From: Streptomyces sp. WM4235
GTDB lineage: Bacteria; Actinomycetota; Actinomycetes; Streptomycetales; Streptomycetaceae
Length of the DNA: 64,000 nt
NCBI RefSeq assembly: GCF_001279725.1
Contig: NZ_LGDE01000170.1
Coordinates: 1-64,000, forward strand
Reading direction: 5' to 3'
Positions 26,806 to 36,100 of this stretch are shown one piece after another. The notes under the pieces are model-generated. The model had not been told where the DNA came from, made no database searches, and saw only the letters and a list, made by a program, of their open reading frames with translations. Positions within the stretch are counted from its first letter, which is position 1. Every line of letters starts with the position of its first letter. The position numbers and the translations under genes are program-made.

Positions 26806-27732
26806 ATGACGACGAGCCCTGCCCCCGGTCCGGACGCGGCCGCTGCCGGTGCGACGCCCTCTGTGGGTGGTGGCGCGGTGCGGCCCGCTTCGCTGTCGCC
26901 TTCGCGGGCGAGCGATTTCATGCAGTGCCCGTTGCTGTACCGGTTTCGGGTGATCGACAAGTTGCCGGAGAAGCCGAGTGCGGCGGCGACGCGGGGCACG
27001 TTGGTGCACGCGGTGTTGGAGCGGCTCTTCGATCATCCGGCGGCGGAGCGGACGGCGCCGCGGGCGAAGGCGTTGATTCCGGGGCAGTGGGAGCGGTTGC
27101 TGGAGGCGAGGCCGGAGCTGACGGAGCTGTTTCCGGAGGGGGATGACGGGGCGGGGCTGGCCGGTTGGTTGACGGAGGCCGAGGCTCTGGTGGAGCGCTG
27201 GTTCACGTTGGAGGACCCGACGCGGTTGGAGCCGGTGGAGCGGGAGTTCTTCGTGGAGACGGAGCTGGAGTCGGGGCTTCGGTTGCGGGGGATCATCGAC
27301 CGGGTGGACGTGGCGCCGTCGGGTGAGGTCCGGATCGTGGACTACAAGACGGGCAAGGCACCTCGGCCGCAGTACGCCGAGGGTGCGTTGTTCCAGATGA
27401 AGTTCTACGCGTTGGTGGTGTGGCGGTTGAAGGGGGTGGTGCCGCGCCGGTTGCAGTTGGTGTATCTGGGCAGTGGGGACGTGGTGACGTACGACCCGGT
27501 GGTCGCGGATCTGGAGCGGGTGGAGCGCAAGCTGCTGGCGCTGTGGGAGGCGATCCGGGAGGCGACGGAGACGGGTGACTGGCGGCCGCGGCCGACGAAG
27601 CTGTGCGGCTGGTGTGATCATCAGGCGGTGTGTCCGGAGTTCGGGGGTACTCCCCCGGTCTATCCGTTGGTGATCGGGCCGAGGGCCGAGGTGCGGGTCG
27701 AGGTCGAGGCGGTACGCCCGGAGGGATCCTGA
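26806..27732 (+). CDS. RecB-like PD-(D/E)XK nuclease with Fe-S cluster motif
   Basis: A 308-aa stand-alone nuclease of the Cas4/AddB/RecB class. GTLVH (H68), D165 in GIIDRVD, and D179-Y-K181 in IVDYKTGK form the PD-(D/E)XK site. Cys41 in MQCP plus C267-x2-C270-x5-C276 match the four-cysteine iron-sulphur arrangement of AddB/Cas4 nucleases. No helicase domain or CRISPR genes are present. ATG at 26806 gives MTTSPAPGPD; the frame is open upstream but overlaps the divergent protease start. It is followed 65 bp later by a response regulator. Role in DNA repair is likely but unproven. Confidence 0.85.
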   Translation: MTTSPAPGPDAAAAGATPSVGGGAVRPASLSPSRASDFMQCPLLYRFRVIDKLPEKPSAAATRGTLVHAVLERLFDHPAAERTAPRAKALIPGQWERLLEARPELTELFPEGDDGAGLAGWLTEAEALVERWFTLEDPTRLEPVEREFFVETELESGLRLRGIIDRVDVAPSGEVRIVDYKTGKAPRPQYAEGALFQMKFYALVVWRLKGVVPRRLQLVYLGSGDVVTYDPVVADLERVERKLLALWEAIREATETGDWRPRPTKLCGWCDHQAVCPEFGGTPPVYPLVIGPRAEVRVEVEAVRPEGS

Positions 27733-27797
27733 TCGGTGGATCAGGGCAGAATGGGCGGCGTCCGTCGAAGCCGTCGTACGAATTCGAGGTAGACCCC

Positions 27798-28472
27798 GTG
27801 GCGATCCGCGTACTGCTGGTCGATGACCAGCCGCTGCTGCGCACCGGTTTCCGGATGATTCTGGAGGCGGAGCAGGACCTGGCGGTGGTCGGTGAGGCCG
27901 GGGACGGTCTGCAGGCGCTGGATCAGGTGCGGGCCTTGCAGCCCGATGTGGTGTTGATGGACATCCGGATGCCGCGGATGGACGGGGTGGAGGCGACGCG
28001 TCAGATCACGGGTCCGGGGCGGGACGGGCCGGCGAAGGTGCTGGTGTTGACCACGTTCGATCTGGACGAGTACGTGGTGGAGGCGTTGCGGGCGGGGGCG
28101 AGCGGGTTCTTGTTGAAGGACGCGCCGGCCGTCGAGCTGGTGCAGGCGATCCGGGTGGTCGCGGCGGGTGAGGCGATGTTGGCGCCGAGCATCACGCGGC
28201 GGCTGTTGGACAAGTACGCGGGGCATCTGCCGTCGGGTGAGGACAACGTGCCGGATGCGTTGGGCACGTTGACGGAGCGTGAGGTCGAGGTGTTGAAGCT
28301 GGTGGCCCGGGGTCTGTCGAACGCGGAGATCGCGGCGGACCTGTTCGTGAGCGAGACCACGGTCAAGACGCATGTGGGGCACGTGTTGACGAAGTTGGGT
28401 CTGCGCGATCGTGTGCAGGCGGCCGTGTACGCGTACGAGAGCGGTCTGGTGCGTCCGGGGGCGGGTCAGTAG
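27798..28472 (+). CDS. NarL/FixJ-type response regulator (no adjacent kinase)
   Basis: A 224-aa two-component regulator. The receiver domain has D9-D10 and the phospho-acceptor Asp55 in VVLMDIRMP, with Thr in LVLTTFD and Lys in LLKDAPA as switch residues. The LuxR-type HTH is at about 150-215 (LTEREVEVLKLVARGLSNAEIA). GTG at 27798 directly precedes AIRVLLVDD and has GAGGT 8 nt upstream; the longer open frame overlaps the nuclease gene. No histidine kinase gene lies nearby, so its partner is elsewhere or absent. Confidence 0.9.
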   Translation: MAIRVLLVDDQPLLRTGFRMILEAEQDLAVVGEAGDGLQALDQVRALQPDVVLMDIRMPRMDGVEATRQITGPGRDGPAKVLVLTTFDLDEYVVEALRAGASGFLLKDAPAVELVQAIRVVAAGEAMLAPSITRRLLDKYAGHLPSGEDNVPDALGTLTEREVEVLKLVARGLSNAEIAADLFVSETTVKTHVGHVLTKLGLRDRVQAAVYAYESGLVRPGAGQ

Positions 28473-28487
28473 TTCCGCCGGGACGCG

Positions 28488-28523
28488 CGACGGCCCCCCG
28501 CCCGTGAGGGTGGGGGGCCGTCG
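28488..28523. terminator. Convergent 16-bp hairpin
   Basis: CGACGGCCCCCCGCCC pairs with GGGTGGGGGGCCGTCG (one G-T wobble) around a GTGA loop, between the response regulator and the convergent solute-binding gene. Likely bidirectional terminator. Confidence 0.75.
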
Positions 28524-28550
28524 TGTGTCCGGGGTGTGCCGGAGTGGGGT

Positions 28551-30128
28551 CTAGCCCTTGGCGATCTCCCAGAAGCGGAAGACGGTCGAGGCGTCGAGGG
28601 ACCACTGGAGGCCGGTCACGTTGGGGCGGGTGACGGCGTACTGCTTGCTCTGCCAGAGCGGGAGGATCGGGACCTCGTCGGCGACGATGTCCTGGAGGCG
28701 GGTGAAGTCGGTGTTGGCCGCGGTGCGGTCGGACTTCGCGGAGGTCGACGGGATGATGGTCCCGTTGATCTCCTTGTTGTCGTAGTTGTTGCGCAGGACG
28801 TTGTCCGGGCCGAAGAAGGGCTGCGTGAAGTTGTCGGCGTCCGGGTAGTCGGGCACCCAGCCCTTCACGTAGACGCCGTACTTGCCGGCCTGGATGTCCT
28901 TGTCGTACTGCTCGAACTCGACGGACTTGACGTCGGCGTCGAACAGGCCGCTGTCGTTGAGCTGCTTGGCGATCAGCTGGAATTCCTGGTCGGTGGACGG
29001 GCCGAACCGGGAGGGCGTCGAGTACAGGGTGATCTTCACCTTGTCCTTGATGTTGGCCGCGCGCAGGACGGCCTTCGCCTTGTCGACCTGGGGGCTGCCG
29101 CCGTAGCGGTCGAAGAACGGGGTGGTGTGGGATCCGATGCCGGCCGGGACGATCGAGTACAGCGGGACGGCGGTCCCGTTGTAGACCTCCTTGACGAGCG
29201 CTTCGCGGTCGACGAGGTAGGCGATGGCCTTGCGGATGGGGAGCTTGCCGGCGACGGGGTCGTTCATGTTGAAGACGAGGTGCTCGACCTCGGCTCCGGT
29301 GCCCTGGACGACCTCGACCTTCTGGTTGCCGGTGTTGCCGGCGAGGCCCGCGATGTCCTTGGCGGCGAGGCCGCGGAAGGCGAAGTCGACGTCGCCGCTT
29401 TCGAGGACCTTCTTGAGGGCGGCCTGGTCCTCGTTGAAGAACTTCATGGTGACGCCGGTGTTCTTCGGCTTGGCCTTGCCGCTGTAGGACTCGTTGACGG
29501 AGAAGTTGGCTGCCTTCTCGTTGATGGAGTCCAGTTTGTAGACGCCGGAGCCGAAGGCCTTGCCGTCGGTGCGGAGCTTGTCGGCGGGGTATTCGGTGTG
29601 GTCGACGATGGAGCCCGCGCCGGCCGCGATCTTGCTGGGGAAGGTCGCGTCGGGGGTCTTCAGGCGGAAGACGACGGTGCGCTCGTCGGGGGCGTCGATG
29701 CCGGCGATCGACGCGAGCATGACGGCCGGGCCGTTCTCGTCGTTGATCCTCAGGGTGCGCTCGAAGGAGTACTTGACGTCCTGGGAGGTCAGCTTGTTGC
29801 CGTTGCTGAACTTCAGGCCGGCGCGCAGGACGCACTTGTAGACCTTGCTGTCGCTGCCCTGGAAGTCGCAGTTCTGCGCGGCGTCGGGCTCCGGGGTCGT
29901 GCCGCCCTTGGGGAAGGTCAGCAGCGACTGGAAGACGTTGTTGAAGAGCAGCCAGGAGCCCGGGTCGTAGCCCGAGGCGGGGTCGGTGGCCTTGACCTTG
30001 TCGGATATGCCCATGACCACGCCCTTGCCGTCTCCGGCGGCGGATCCATCCTGCGCACCGCAACCGCTGAGCAGCGCGGCGGCGGTGGCGGCGCCGAGCG
30101 GGGCTGCCAGCCACTGGTTACGTCTCAT
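28551..30128 (-). CDS. ABC transporter solute-binding lipoprotein, family 5 (oligopeptide type)
   Basis: A 525-aa exported substrate-binding protein. The lipobox LLSGC places the lipidated Cys at 23. The body has the SBP_bac_5 layout: WLLFNNVFQSLL near the N-terminus, LRAGLKFSNGNKLTSQDVKYS, and a final GWVPDYPDADNF and VPILPLWQSKQYAV. The start may be ATG 30128 or the GTG directly before it, which fits the AAGGA better. No permease or ATPase gene is nearby. It is a close paralogue of the next gene, 74 bp upstream, pointing to tandem duplication. Confidence 0.88.
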   Translation of the reverse strand: MRRNQWLAAPLGAATAAALLSGCGAQDGSAAGDGKGVVMGISDKVKATDPASGYDPGSWLLFNNVFQSLLTFPKGGTTPEPDAAQNCDFQGSDSKVYKCVLRAGLKFSNGNKLTSQDVKYSFERTLRINDENGPAVMLASIAGIDAPDERTVVFRLKTPDATFPSKIAAGAGSIVDHTEYPADKLRTDGKAFGSGVYKLDSINEKAANFSVNESYSGKAKPKNTGVTMKFFNEDQAALKKVLESGDVDFAFRGLAAKDIAGLAGNTGNQKVEVVQGTGAEVEHLVFNMNDPVAGKLPIRKAIAYLVDREALVKEVYNGTAVPLYSIVPAGIGSHTTPFFDRYGGSPQVDKAKAVLRAANIKDKVKITLYSTPSRFGPSTDQEFQLIAKQLNDSGLFDADVKSVEFEQYDKDIQAGKYGVYVKGWVPDYPDADNFTQPFFGPDNVLRNNYDNKEINGTIIPSTSAKSDRTAANTDFTRLQDIVADEVPILPLWQSKQYAVTRPNVTGLQWSLDASTVFRFWEIAKG

Positions 30129-30202
30129 CACGCGAACGTCCTTCACAGTCGAACTGTTTCGTTGCGCCGGCCTGCGACTCCCGCTGCCGGTTCCTGACTT
30201 GC

Positions 30203-31807
30203 TCAGCCGCTGACGCCCCGGCCGAGTTCCCACAGCTGGAGGTCGGAGATGGCGTTGACGGACCACTCCACTCCGGTGATGCCGTCGCGTGCGGCGACGT
30301 ACTGCTTGCCCTGCCACAGGGGCAGGACGGGTACGTCCTCGGCGACGATTTCCTGCATCTCCGTGATCGCGGGGGCGGCGACGTTGCGGTCGGCGGCCCG
30401 TCGGGACTCGGGGATGAGACGGGTGCGTACGGCGGCGTTGGCGTACGGCGTGCCCAGGAAGTTGTCCTGCTCCAGGAACGGGGCGAGGAAGTTGTCGGCG
30501 TCGGGGTAGTCGGGGAACCAGCCGAGCCCGTAGGCGGCGTAGTCGCCCTTCTTCTGCGCGGGCCGGAAGTCGTTCCACTCGTTGCCCTGGACGGTGATGT
30601 CGAACAGTCGCGTGGAGTTGAGCTGGGTCTTGAGGGTCTCGAACTCGGCGGCCGTGCCGTCGCCGTAGTGGTCGGCGGTGTAGTTCAGGGTGAGCTTGAC
30701 GGGGGTCTTGATGCCGGCGGCCTTCAGGATGTCGGCGGCCTTGGCGGTGTTGGCCTCGCCGTACTTGTTGAAGAACGAGTTGACGTGGCCGGTGACGGTG
30801 GTGGGGACCAGGGAGTACAGGGGCTGCGCTGCCTTGCCGTAGACCTTGGAGATGAGCTGGTTGCGGTCGACGGCGGCGGCGAGGGCCTGGCGTACGGCCT
30901 TGTCCTTGACGACCGGGGCCTCGGTGTTGAACCCGAGGTAGCGGATCTCCAGGCCGGGCATCGGGACGAGCTTGACGCCCTTGGGGGGCTTGGCGGAGAG
31001 CTCGGTGATCTGGGTGGGCGACAGGGTGCGGGAGACCATGTGGATGGCTCCGTCGGTGAGGGCCTGGCCCATGCTCTCGGAGTCGGCGAAGGTGCGCAGT
31101 TCGACCTTGTCGTTGCGGAGCTTGATGTCGCCCTGGTAGTTCGGGTTCTTGGTGAAGACGGCGCGGACGAGGTGGTCGTCCTTGACTTCGGCCTTCATGG
31201 TGTACGGGCCGGAGCCGTCGACGGCGAAGCCGGTGCGGAGCTTCTTGGCGTCGTAGTTCTTGGCGCTGACGATGCCCGCGGCGGGGGTGGAGAGCTTGTA
31301 CGGGAAGGTCGCGTCGGCGGTCTTCAGGTGGAAGACGACGGTGTCGTCGCCCTTGGCCTCGACGGTGTCGAGGGTGGAGAGCAGCGAGGAGGGGCCGTTC
31401 TCGTCCTTGATCGCGAGGACGCGGTCGATGGAGAACTTGACGTCCTGGGCGGTGAGGGGGTCGCCGCTCGCGAACTTCAGTCCGGGGCGCAGGGTGCAGC
31501 GGTAGCTCTCGTTGCCGGTGTCGGTGAAGCGGCAGTCGGAGGCCGCTTCGGGGACGGGCTGTCCGCCGCCGCGCGGGGTGTGCATCAGCGTCTGGACGGT
31601 CTGGCGCAGTACGTTCCAGGCGCCGGCGTCGTAGGCGTAGGCGGGGTCGAAGGGGGCGGGGGCGTAGTCGGCGGCCTCGAACCGGTCGGTGGTTCCGACG
31701 ACGATCGCTCCGGTTCCTGCTCCTCCGCCGCTGGCGCTGCCGCATGCGGACAGCGCGGGGGCGAGCAGGCCTGCGGCGGCCGTCAGCACCATGGTCTTGC
31801 GGTTCAT
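30203..31807 (-). CDS. ABC transporter solute-binding lipoprotein, family 5 (paralogue)
   Basis: A 534-aa paralogue of the adjacent gene with lipobox ALSAC (Cys22). Shared landmarks are LRPGLKFASGDPLTAQDVKFS, GWFPDYPDADNF and VPVLPLWQGKQYVA. These proteins deliver peptides, opines, nickel or sugars to a permease, but permease genes are missing here, so they may share a remote transporter or act as sensors. ATG at 31807 begins the signal peptide; the longer open frame upstream lacks coding character. The 481-bp region upstream is the probable regulatory region. Confidence 0.88.
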   Translation of the reverse strand: MNRKTMVLTAAAGLLAPALSACGSASGGGAGTGAIVVGTTDRFEAADYAPAPFDPAYAYDAGAWNVLRQTVQTLMHTPRGGGQPVPEAASDCRFTDTGNESYRCTLRPGLKFASGDPLTAQDVKFSIDRVLAIKDENGPSSLLSTLDTVEAKGDDTVVFHLKTADATFPYKLSTPAAGIVSAKNYDAKKLRTGFAVDGSGPYTMKAEVKDDHLVRAVFTKNPNYQGDIKLRNDKVELRTFADSESMGQALTDGAIHMVSRTLSPTQITELSAKPPKGVKLVPMPGLEIRYLGFNTEAPVVKDKAVRQALAAAVDRNQLISKVYGKAAQPLYSLVPTTVTGHVNSFFNKYGEANTAKAADILKAAGIKTPVKLTLNYTADHYGDGTAAEFETLKTQLNSTRLFDITVQGNEWNDFRPAQKKGDYAAYGLGWFPDYPDADNFLAPFLEQDNFLGTPYANAAVRTRLIPESRRAADRNVAAPAITEMQEIVAEDVPVLPLWQGKQYVAARDGITGVEWSVNAISDLQLWELGRGVSG

Positions 31808-32054
31808 GCTGGAAGTACTCCCTCGACCCGGCACTTGTTCGAAGCGGCGTGAAAGGCTCTTCGCGACGGTCGCCCGTTCAGGGCGGAACGATCGGGCCGG
31901 TGGTGTGACGATCGGTCCACGCGGTATCGGCACAGGGGTGTGTGTCCGGTACGGCTGAGGTGCGGCGCGGTGCCCGGATCGACATTAGTGGCCTGGGGCG
32001 GGATGGCTGGAACTGGCAGGAGTTGGGGCGTAATCGGACGGTGATCGGTGCGGA

Positions 32055-32092
32055 CTGACCGCATCTGCCGGAGTCTCCGCAGATGCGGTCAG
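32055..32092 (-). terminator. 14-bp perfect hairpin in the HAD/SBP gap
   Basis: CTGACCGCATCTGC and GCAGATGCGGTCAG are perfect complements over 14 bp with a 10-nt loop. As it is about 200 bp from the phosphatase stop and 250 bp before the next start, it may be a second terminator or a regulatory structure. Confidence 0.5.
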
Positions 32093-32116
32093 GAGCTGAT
32101 CAATCCGGACACAAAG

Positions 32117-32145
32117 GAAGCCCCCGGAGGGCCCGTGGGGGCTTC
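32117..32145 (-). terminator. Hairpin downstream of HAD phosphatase
   Basis: GAAGCCCCC / GGGGGCTTC, 9 bp with an 11-nt loop. A second GGGGGCTTC copy 5 nt further on offers an alternative pairing. Probable terminator of the phosphatase gene. Confidence 0.5.
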
Positions 32146-32288
32146 TCGGGGGCTTCGCTGGTGACCAACGTCACCCGCATCAACTACGCCAGGGGGGATG
32201 GAATTTCGGCCTCCGGTCCGGGAGGCGAGAGATCCTCTTGTGGGACCTGCGTCACACCCGCGTTCTGTTCGGTACGCAGCGTATGCGA

Positions 32289-32990
32289 TCAGTTCATCGG
32301 AGTGATGAGGGACCGCAGGAACGGAAGGTCGACTTCCTCCAGGGAGCGGACGATCGTGCGGCCGGGAGCCGGCGCGATCACCCCGACGGAGGGGATCGCC
32401 ACGACCCGGCAGCCGGCGGCCTCGGCGGCGGCGACACCCGTGGCGGTGTCCTCGATGACCGCGCAGCGCGAGGGGTGCGCGCCCAGGGATCGGGCGGCGA
32501 ACAGGTACGGGTCGGGGTGCGGCTTGGTGCGGGGCACCTCGTCACCGGCGACCGTCATCGTGAAGCGGTCCCGGCCCAGGGTGCGCAGCACCTGGTCGAT
32601 GACCCGGCGGTGGGAGGCGGACACGAGGGCGGTGGGCACGTTGTGTCGGGCCAGCTCGGCCAACAGCCGCTCGGCTCCGGGCATCATGGGCACCTGGTCG
32701 GCGATCCGGGCCTCGAAGCGCTCGTTGAGCAGGACGCTCAGCTCGGCGATGCCGATGGCCGCGCCGGTGGACTCGATGAGGAAGGCCGCGCTGCGGCTCA
32801 TGGGGCCGCCGACGACGATGTCGCGCCACGAGTCCTCCAGCAGGTGGCCGAGCTCGCGGAAGATCTCCGCCTCGATCTCCCACCAGAAGCCCTCGGTGTC
32901 GACCAGCGTGCCGTCCATGTCGAGCAGCACCGCCTGGAGGGCCGAGTCGTCGGCCGTACGGGCGACGGGGGCGGGGACGGTACTCGTCAT
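32289..32990 (-). CDS. HAD-superfamily phosphatase, beta-phosphoglucomutase-like
   Basis: A 233-aa hydrolase. DMDGT (24-28) carries the Asp nucleophile and acid/base pair. The cap domain insertion follows (GGPMSRSAAFLIESTG). SASH is motif II, KPHPDPY supplies the Lys, and VIEDTATGVAAAEAAG is the final acidic motif. The group dephosphorylates small sugar phosphates or related metabolites; the substrate is unassigned. The ATG has GAGGTG 6 nt upstream. It follows metH on the same strand after a long hairpin. Confidence 0.87.
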   Translation of the reverse strand: MTSTVPAPVARTADDSALQAVLLDMDGTLVDTEGFWWEIEAEIFRELGHLLEDSWRDIVVGGPMSRSAAFLIESTGAAIGIAELSVLLNERFEARIADQVPMMPGAERLLAELARHNVPTALVSASHRRVIDQVLRTLGRDRFTMTVAGDEVPRTKPHPDPYLFAARSLGAHPSRCAVIEDTATGVAAAEAAGCRVVAIPSVGVIAPAPGRTIVRSLEEVDLPFLRSLITPMN

Positions 32991-33016
32991 GCGCACACCT
33001 CTCTGAAGGGACGACA

Positions 33017-33069
33017 AGGCCGGCCACCTCTCTCCTCGGGGCGTACCCCGGGGAGCAGGCGACCGGCCT
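33017..33069 (-). terminator. Long imperfect hairpin after metH
   Basis: The AGGCCGG arm and its partner, with a CCCCGGGG/CCCCGAGG inner part, give an imperfect stem of roughly 22 bp with a TACG loop, just past the metH stop. Likely terminator. Confidence 0.55.
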
Positions 33070-33101
33070 GTATGGGACCGACAAGTGTACGTCGATCCGC
33101 G

Positions 33102-36100
33102 TCAGCGTGCGTTGAAATACTTCGCTTCGGGGTGGTGAATCACGATCGCGTCGGTGGATTGCTCCGGGTGGAGCTGGAACTCCTCGGAGAGGTGGACGCC
33201 GATGCGCTCGGGCCGCAGGAGGTCGGCGATCTTGGCGCGGTCCTCCAGGTCGGGGCAGGCTCCGTAGCCCAGCGAGAAGCGGGCGCCCCGGTACTTGAGG
33301 TCGAACATGTCCTCGACCTTCGCCGGGTCCTCGCCGCCGAAGCCGAGCTCGGCGCGGACGCGGGCGTGCCAGTACTCGGCCATGGCCTCGGCGAGCTGGA
33401 CGGAGAGTCCGTGCAGCTCCAGGTACTCCCGGTAGGAGTCGGACTCGAACAGCTTGGCGGTGGCCTCGCCGATCCTCGACCCGACGGTGACCACCTGGAG
33501 GCCGACGACGTCGGTCTCCCCGGACTCCTCCGGGCGGAAGAAGTCCGCGAGGCACAGGCGGCGGCCGCGGCGCTGGCGGGGGAAGGTGAAGCGGGTCCGC
33601 TCGTTGCCCTGCTCGTCGAGGATGATCAGGTCCTCGCCCTTGGAGACGCAGGGAAAGTAGCCGTAGACGACGGCGGCTTCCAGCAGGTTCTCGGTGTGCA
33701 GCTTGTCGAGGAGGCCGCGCAGCCGCGGCCGGCCCTCGGACTCCACCAGTTCCTCGTACGTCGCCCCGCCGGCGCGGGCCTGCTTGAGGCCCCACTGGCC
33801 CTTGAACAGGGCGCCCTCGTCCAGCCAGGAGGCGTAGTCCTTGAGCGGGATGCCCTTGACCACGCGGGTGCCCCAGAACGGCGGGGTGGGGATCGGGTTG
33901 TCGGTGGAGGTGTCGGAACGGCCGCCCGGCTCCTCGGACTCGTCCTGCTCGGGCAGGGGCGCGGTGCGCTTGGCGACCCGGCGCTGCTTGAGTTCGGGCA
34001 GGGTGGCTCCGGGGACGCCGCGCTTGACGGCGATGAGGGCGTCCATGAGGCGCAGTCCCTCGAAGGCGTCGCGGGCGTAGCGGACCTCGCCCTCGTAGAT
34101 CTCGTGGAGGTCCTGCTCGACGTAGGCGCGGGTGAGGGCGGCGCCGCCGAGGATCACCGGGTAGTCGGCCGCCAGCTTGCGCTGGTTGAGCTCCTCCAGG
34201 TTCTCCTTCATGATCACGGTCGACTTCACGAGGAGGCCTGACATGCCGATGACGTCGGCCTTGTGTTCCTGTGCGGCTTCGAGGATCGCGGAGACCGGCT
34301 GCTTGATGCCGATGTTCACGACGTTGTAGCCGTTGTTGGACAGGATGATGTCCACGAGGTTCTTGCCGATGTCGTGGACGTCGCCGCGGACGGTGGCGAG
34401 CACGATGGTGCCCTTGCCCTCGGCGTCGGTCTTCTCCATGTGCGGTTCCAGGAAGGCCACCGCGGTCTTCATGACCTCCGCGGACTGGAGGACGAACGGC
34501 AGCTGCATCTGGCCGGAGCCGAAGAGCTCGCCGACGACCTTCATGCCCTCCAGGAGGGTGTCGTTGACGATGTCCAGGGCCGGGCGGGTCCGGAGCGCCT
34601 CGTCGAGGTCGGCTTCCAGGCCGTTCTTCTCGCCGTCGATGATGCGGCGCTGGAGCCGCTCGTCGAGCGGGAGCGCCATGAGTTCCTCGGCGCGGCCGGC
34701 CTTGAGGGACTTGGTGTTGACGCCCTCGAACAGTGCCATCAGCTTCTGCAGCGGGTCGTAGCCCTCGGCGCGCCGGTCGTAGATCAGGTCGAGGGCGGTG
34801 CCGACCTGCTCGTCGTCGAACCGGGCGATGGGCAGGATCTTGCTGGCGTGGACGATCGCGGAGTCCAGGCCGGCCTTGACGCACTCGTCGAGGAAGACGG
34901 AGTTGAGCAGGACGCGGGCGGCCGGGTTGAGGCCGAAGGAGATGTTCGACAGGCCCAGCGTGGTCTGCACGTCCGGGTGACGGCGCTTCAGTTCGCGGAT
35001 CGCCTCGATGGTGGCGATGCCGTCCTTGCGGGACTCCTCCTGGCCGGTGCAGATGGTGAAGGTGAGGGTGTCGATGAGGATGTCCGACTCGTGGATCCCC
35101 CAGTTGCCCGTGAGGTCCGCGATGAGCCGCTGCGCGATGGCGACCTTGTGTTCGACGGTGCGGGCCTGGCCCTCCTCGTCGATGGTCAGCGCGATCAGCG
35201 CGGCGCCGTGCTCCCGGGCGAGGGCGGTGACCTTCGCGAAGCGGGACTCCGGTCCGTCGCCGTCCTCGTAGTTGACCGAGTTGATGACGGCGCGGCCGCC
35301 GAGCTTCTCCAGGCCGGCCTGGATGACGGGGACCTCGGTGGAGTCCAGCACGATCGGCAGCGTGGAGGCGGTGGCGAAGCGGCCGGCCAGTTCCTTCATG
35401 TCGGCGACGCCGTCACGGCCCACGTAGTCGATGCACAGGTCCAGCATGTGCGCGCCTTCGCGGATCTGATCGCGTGCCATCTCCACGCAGTCGTCCCAGC
35501 GCGCCTCCAGCATGGCGTCGCGGAACTTCTTCGAGCCGTTGGCGTTGGTGCGCTCCCCGATCGCCATGTACGAGGTGTCCTGGCGGAAGGGGACCGTCTG
35601 GTAGAGCGAGGAGGCGCCGGCCTCGGGCCGCGGCTCGCGGGCGACGGGGCTGAGGGCGTGGACCCGCTCGACGACCTGGCGCAGGTGCTCGGGGGTGGTG
35701 CCGCAGCAGCCGCCGACGAGGGAGAGCCCGTACTCGCGGACGAAGGTCTCCTGGGCGTCGGCCAGCTCGCTCGCGGAGAGCGGGTAGTGCGCCCCGTTCT
35801 TGCCCAGGACGGGCAGGCCGGCGTTGGGCATGCAGGAGAGGGGGATGCGGGAGTTGCGCGCGAGGTAGCGCAGGTGCTCGCTCATCTCGGCGGGGCCGGT
35901 GGCGCAGTTCAGGCCGATCATGTCGATGCCCAGGGGCTCCAGCGCGGTGAGCGCGGCGCCGATCTCCGAGCCGAGCAGCATCGTGCCGGTGGTCTCCACG
36001 GTCACGGAACAGATCAGCGGCACGGACACGCCGAGGGCCTCCATGGCGCGGCGGGCGCCGATGACGGAGGACTTGGTCTGGAGGAGGTCCTGGGTGGTCT

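Larger units (their letters stand above)
31808..32288. other. 481-bp intergenic region with two hairpins
   Basis: No convincing gene. It holds the upstream region of the solute-binding gene and two hairpins listed separately (32055-32092 and 32117-32145). The stretch 31950-32050 is less GC-rich and probably contains the promoter for the solute-binding genes on the minus strand. The remaining 32146-32288 shows no feature I can support. Confidence 0.6.
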
